This document shows, piece after piece, positions 59,901-64,000 of a stretch of DNA of 64,000 nucleotides. The DNA is from Bolinopsis microptera (Eukaryota > Ctenophora > Tentaculata > Lobata > Bolinopsidae). The notes beneath the pieces are model-generated. The model worked only from the letters and a program-made list of their open reading frames with translations. It ran no database searches and was not told the DNA's origin. The position numbers were made by a program, and so were the translations under genes. Numbering within the stretch: the first letter of the stretch is position 1; the number at the start of each line of letters is the position of its first letter. The DNA is taken from contig NC_087078.1 in assembly GCF_026151205.1 (NCBI RefSeq), forward strand, positions 16,323,118 to 16,387,117, given 5' to 3'.

Positions 59901-62313
59901 GAGAATAGTAGATTCAGTAATCAGTATGAATCACATGTTTCGTTTTAAAGTATTTACTCAAATTCTTAGGGTCAATACTCAATTTCAGCACACTTTCCCA
60001 TAAAATCTGGGTTTGATAACCATCCTTACAAGTTTATACAATGACATTTAGTTCATTGTTCAAATTGTTGGCAGACACCAAATATGGGAGCTGTTCTATG
60101 AGGTTCATGTTTGAGAAAACCAGCCAACTTGCTTAGCTTACATTCTGCATTCTGATTCAGTAAATTTGGAAAGTTATAAGTTGTCTGAAGTAAATTTGGT
60201 CACTGGAAAACTGGTCACAAACCTGGTCACTCGAGAGAGGGGTGGTTGTATCCGCTTTCCTTTTCACCCCTTTCTTTACAGTCACTTGAACTGAGGTACT
60301 ACTCACGTCCTCTTTGGACTCTGATACAAATTTGATCAGATTTGAAAATTTCACAGAATTTGGTTAGATTATTAGAAAAGAAAAGTAATTATATAAACTA
60401 TTGATTGGTGGTGATTTGAAAAAAATAAGGTACCCCATCGAACAGAATATGTAAAATAAACCAAGGTCAAAAATAACAGAAATAGTCTTGTGAACGTGTA
60501 AGATGCTGGAATCAGATTTAGAATAACAAACATTGAGACAACCTCTCCAGCACATCTATTATTTACATTTCAGTCCGCAGACCTGACAAACTATGTTCCC
60601 AAACATAACAATGTGAAAAACTGGACAACGTAAAATTCCAGCTGTGCCCCCTATAGTCAGCACAGCACAGGTTAATTGTAACCATTTTGGTCACAACCAC
60701 TAAACCACTTATAACATGACTATGCTATGTGAATCAAAATCTTAACAGCACAATGTACCTTGTTTAGTTGACATTTTACCTAAACTGAATGGCATGGGGG
60801 AGTGTTTTTGAGTGGCAACGGTTCTGATGGGGGCACCAGGAAAAGCCGGGATAGGGTAATTACTTTTTGTGGTGGGGGTAATGGGAGTTGAAGCTGAGGA
60901 TGACGTCACAGGTGCAGACTTTGGTGCCACAGCAGGCTTTGTGGTCTTTGTAACACGTACTTCGGGCTGAATGGGGAATGATTTAAATTTTATCATCATT
61001 TAGTTGCTACTTGTCAGCTAAAATCTGTAGTTAAGATCTTAAAGTTAAACCACCACATGTTCAGCAATACGTTAAACCACCGCAGCAATACGTGGACATG
61101 GTACCTTGTCGTCCCTCACCTCGTGATCCGGGAAAGCTTTCAGTTTCTCCTGGTATACTGCCTCCAGTTGCTTTGCCATGAAATATATGTCCTGAAAATT
61201 AATAAATAGTTTTTGTTTGGTTTCCCAAAGAGTTAAGCAGGAACATTATATTTCGAACAATTGAAATCACTGATGATTTGTTTTGTTTTACACATATCAT
61301 GAAACGAATCGTTTGCCCGCCAATTTGATTGTTTTCAATTGTCCTGAAAATTATGTGCTACGATGAAATCGTCGTTTATTGCCCACAGTAAGATAAGACA
61401 AAACATGATGAACAGAATTGGAGGATTATGAAATAAAATTTAGCACAAACATCTTGCGGCTTGTTGTAGAGAAAGCAGTTGTCAAAGACTTGTTGGCAGT
61501 CGGCCAATGCCTCTTCAGCGTCAGTATAGACGTGATCCTCAATATTCTTCTTGATTGTGCCGAAATCCATTGGTTTCTTAACAACCGTTAAATAATCCTG
61601 TAACACAAACAACAATTTTAACTTACTGGAAGTAAACAACTTAACAAAACACGAGAAGCAAGTCATACCATTCATTAATTTGAGAACACTGCCATTTCTC
61701 TAGCAGTCGAAGCTATCAAAACAGTTTAAGTTATCTGAACTAATTAGGAGGATTCCTTAAGTTCGATTTACCGGTATATTGAGAGCGACTGGATCGACTG
61801 GTTTCTGAAATGGCCAGCAATATCGGTTCCTCCATAGAGGTTTTACTATCTTATTAAGAAGGAACTGAAGGCGAGTGGTGGTGAAGCCTAGGTTTTCTGA
61901 ACCGTCTGGGTTTGGCGGCACTTCATCTTTCACCTGGACAAAATGTTTTTGTTTTAACCTGTTCGAACATATAAAACAACAAATGAATTTCGGGGATCAA
62001 TAAATTTAGTTTCCTGATGAAAAAATTCGGACAAAGTCAATATCTGAAGCATAAGACGAACCATTTCACCCACCAGTAGAGTTTTACTTTCAACATCCTC
62101 ATATTTCGAAGAAGCTCGCCGGATTCTCTTCCCTAGCGGGCTCGTCTCCTCAATATTCTCCACAACTGCAGGAGCACTTGTTTGTTCCACAACAATTTCA
62201 ACTGCTTCTTTGGCTGGGGAGTCAACCTGTTTGACTGGTGATTCACTCGAGTTGATGTGGGTAGTTCCTGTCGTAACATCAACCGTTTGAGACTCCTCAA
62301 CTACCGTCCCCAT
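53977..62313 (-). CDS. BRD2: BET bromodomain protein (BRD2/3/4-type, 15 exons)
   Basis: Minus-strand exons: 62313-62074, 61933-61772, 61597-61451, 61191-61120, 60966-60780, 60320-60223, 59851-59765, 59503-59324, 58609-58481, 58361-58083, 57972-57629, 57482-57311, 57174-57057, 54342-54229, 54053-53977. Every phase agrees; 801 residues. BET proteins bind acetylated histone tails and promote Pol II transcription. BD1 has the WPF shelf ([10 protein letters not shown]) and the acetyl-lysine Asn (NCFLYN). BD2 has [10 protein letters not shown] and NCYRYN. Then come a Pro/Lys-rich linker, the NET domain ([40 protein letters not shown]), a basic [15 protein letters not shown] segment and a Ser/Asp-rich end, [20 protein letters not shown], matching the short BRD2/BRD3-type C-terminus. 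No long BRD4-type tail is seen, so BRD2 is a label for the family rather than a proven orthologue. The 54343-57056 intron hosts a Sushi-domain gene on the other strand. Reading through the 57056 donor would give a different end at 56959. Confidence 0.93.
55335..56855 (+). CDS. Secreted Sushi (CCP)-domain protein nested in the BET gene
   Basis: Exons: 55335-55389, 55619-56041, 56185-56343, 56773-56855. Phases agree; 239 residues. [19 protein letters not shown] is a signal peptide. Residues about 20-158 form a beta-rich domain I cannot name, with two cysteines (DACIRGF and YNCEEQE) and a W-V-I-T-K-T-T core. The third exon encodes one complete Sushi module with the four-cysteine pattern C-E-D-L ... 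V-T-C-S-K-R-Y-A-L ... V-T-C-K-D-G-E-W-S ... P-E-C, as in complement-control proteins. The tail is short and polar. It is a secreted, probably recognition or matrix protein. It lies wholly within the 54343-57056 intron of the BET gene on the opposite strand, its stop 201 bases from a BET exon. Confidence 0.8.
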
Positions 62314-64000
62314 ACTGAAAATTGAGGAGTTTGAGATGAGGACCATCCGTAAATGATATGATCGTAGAATTCTTGTAAACTATTTTCTGATTTGGGCAGT
62401 GATCTGTCGATCAATTTCACTGTCAAAGATGTTTTCTCTTCGTCGAGGCGATAAAATGGAGACAACGCGTGTACGTTCAGTGCGCGTAAAAAATGTGCTA
62501 ACTACAATTTTAGCGCAATAGAAAAGATGTGTATTTTGGACAAGAATTTCGCGCCTTACATTACCCGCCAAGTGTAGACCCCCTAGACAGGCGGGCAAAA
62601 TGTTCTAAAGATATGCTAATAATTCAGGAGTTTGTCATATGTGTATGTTTTGTAATGTGGAAGAGTACTCAACTTCAAAGCTGAGTTGATTGCTCAAGAC
62701 AGTGCGTGTAGATCAATAGTAGTGTTATTACTCAAAGGTGCATGCTTTGATTTATTCAAGTTAATGATATTTCTATCCAAACCGTTTGTTTACGAATGTA
62801 TTATGGAATTTTAGGGTCTCAAGAATTGTTGAAAAACATTCCTTTTTCAGAACTACAATTATGGCTAAACATACGAGTGAAATGTCACAAATTGGCGATA
62901 CTGGACAATGTCAAATTATCACTGTGCCGAGATAGAAGAGATGTATCAAATAATACAAATAATGTTGTACAAATCCAGGAGAATACATGTACACATAATG
63001 AAAGTTGAGGCTATGACTAAGAATTATCCAAATATTCGCATATTTTTTAGAGAAGATAAAAAGTTTTAATCAGAAGCTATGCAGAGCAAGCACACAATTC
63101 TTAATCTCAATTGAACTGGAGCACATCATGGCAGATTCAGCGTGTACACATTAATTATGAGTTGGTGTAAAAATCAGTAAATATGGATTAACGTGTATGT
63201 TTATTTTTGCGAGCCCTGCTTTTCAATTTCATGGTGAATATTTAAAATCGTATAGTGAGTAGCAAGCAATAAGTAGGTTACATTACCTACGATAAGCAAA
63301 TACAATCAATCACATGTAATTGGCGTTGATTAGCTATACAAGAAGTAACTAATAGGCGAAATAGAAATCTTAAATATTGTTCAAATCTTAGAACTGTACT
63401 TTGTCGTTAACATTTGCTCTGTCAAGGATGAATAAAATCCACTAAACCTGAAACTCAAGCAATTAGATCTCTTTTTATTCTACTATCATGTATGTTTCTA
63501 CCTTGCAACTAATGAAGCCATCAAACAAGGTAGTAGGTACGGTGGGTCAGAAACATCTGATAATTTTGATTTTTCATACATAATAGTGACATAAAGTAAT
63601 GTGACGGAATTTTGATTCATAATATTGTAACGGACACCCAAATTTCACATTTGAGTGGTTTCAAGAACCTTGGTGCACAGAAAAAGGTCGGTCTAGTTTA
63701 AATGTTCCTTATCTTCTATTATAAACCCATATTGGGGGTTTTGGTGAAACTGGATCAAAACTAAATAGCGCGAAATCAGCTGTTTTACCTATACTAATAG
63801 ATATTAACAATCTGGACCAAGATAGTGCATACGGTGATTAAATGAATACACCTGTACTTCATTTCATAGATAGCTAAAATAATGGGAACTCGTACAAAAC
63901 ATATCGCTATTTGACTTCATCGATATCTATGAAAATATCAAAACCAGAACTATCATTCAGTTTCTGCTAACTGATACGTAGTGAACAAAATAAAACTAAG
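62314..64000. other. Upstream region of the BET gene, no further gene recognised
   Basis: It should hold the BET promoter and 5' UTR. The ORFs at 62380-62598 (-) and 62796-63008 (+) have no recognisable features. A short GC-rich stretch near 62,440-62,590 could be the promoter-proximal part. Confidence 0.45.

Overview
The window is nuclear DNA of an animal. The genes are split by short GT-AG introns, intergenic DNA is AT-rich, and the recognisable proteins are metazoan: the C-terminal half of ABCE1, a class A GPCR, S-formylglutathione hydrolase, many C2H2 zinc-finger proteins, a CPSF6/7-type cleavage factor, a secreted fucolectin-like protein, a secreted Sushi (CCP) protein and one BET bromodomain protein. 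A single BET gene, an intronless GPCR and cnidarian/ctenophore-like mobile elements suggest a non-bilaterian or other invertebrate. I cannot name the species from sequence alone.

Layout. 523-12004 (+) holds the last ten exons of ABCE1, whose 5' half lies outside the window. Two intronless genes sit inside its introns on the same strand: a GPCR at 2551-3579 and S-formylglutathione hydrolase at 8255-9124. 12005-18300 is repeat-rich: inverted-repeat elements, a broken retroelement ORF1-like gene, telomere-like repeats and 57-bp tandem repeats. 18317-21277 (+) is a six-exon, seven-finger zinc-finger gene. 21.5-33.7 kb is a cluster of four tandemly duplicated zinc-finger genes plus a relic of a fifth. 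Their 3' flanks carry paired abutting perfect inverted repeats, and two copies carry transposon insertions whose empty sites can be read from the sister copies. 33839-36893 (+) is an eight-finger zinc-finger gene. 37574-43559 (+) is the CPSF6/7-like gene. 44770-46164 (-) is the secreted lectin-like gene. 46.2-53.9 kb is a gene-poor block of mobile elements, palindromes and poly-G runs. 53977-62313 (-) is the BET gene, with a secreted Sushi-domain gene (55335-56855, +) inside one intron. I see no gene from 62.3 kb to the end.

The genes are independent transcription units, not an operon. They cover ribosome recycling (ABCE1), formaldehyde detoxification (esterase D), signalling (GPCR), DNA binding (six zinc-finger genes), mRNA 3'-end processing (CPSF6/7), acetyl-chromatin reading (BET) and secreted recognition proteins.

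The most unusual theme is architectural. Tandem repeats repeatedly start or stop exactly at exon-intron junctions. The clearest case is a 31-bp array in ABCE1 whose first unit is the last 31 coding bases of an exon, with every intronic unit running from a GT-type start to a CAG end. Other items worth checking are a 1,600-bp inverted-repeat element with eleven copies of a 17-bp motif, a 215-bp intron-to-intron copy flanked by 24-bp direct repeats, and a perfect (TAG)310 run beginning inside a splice donor.
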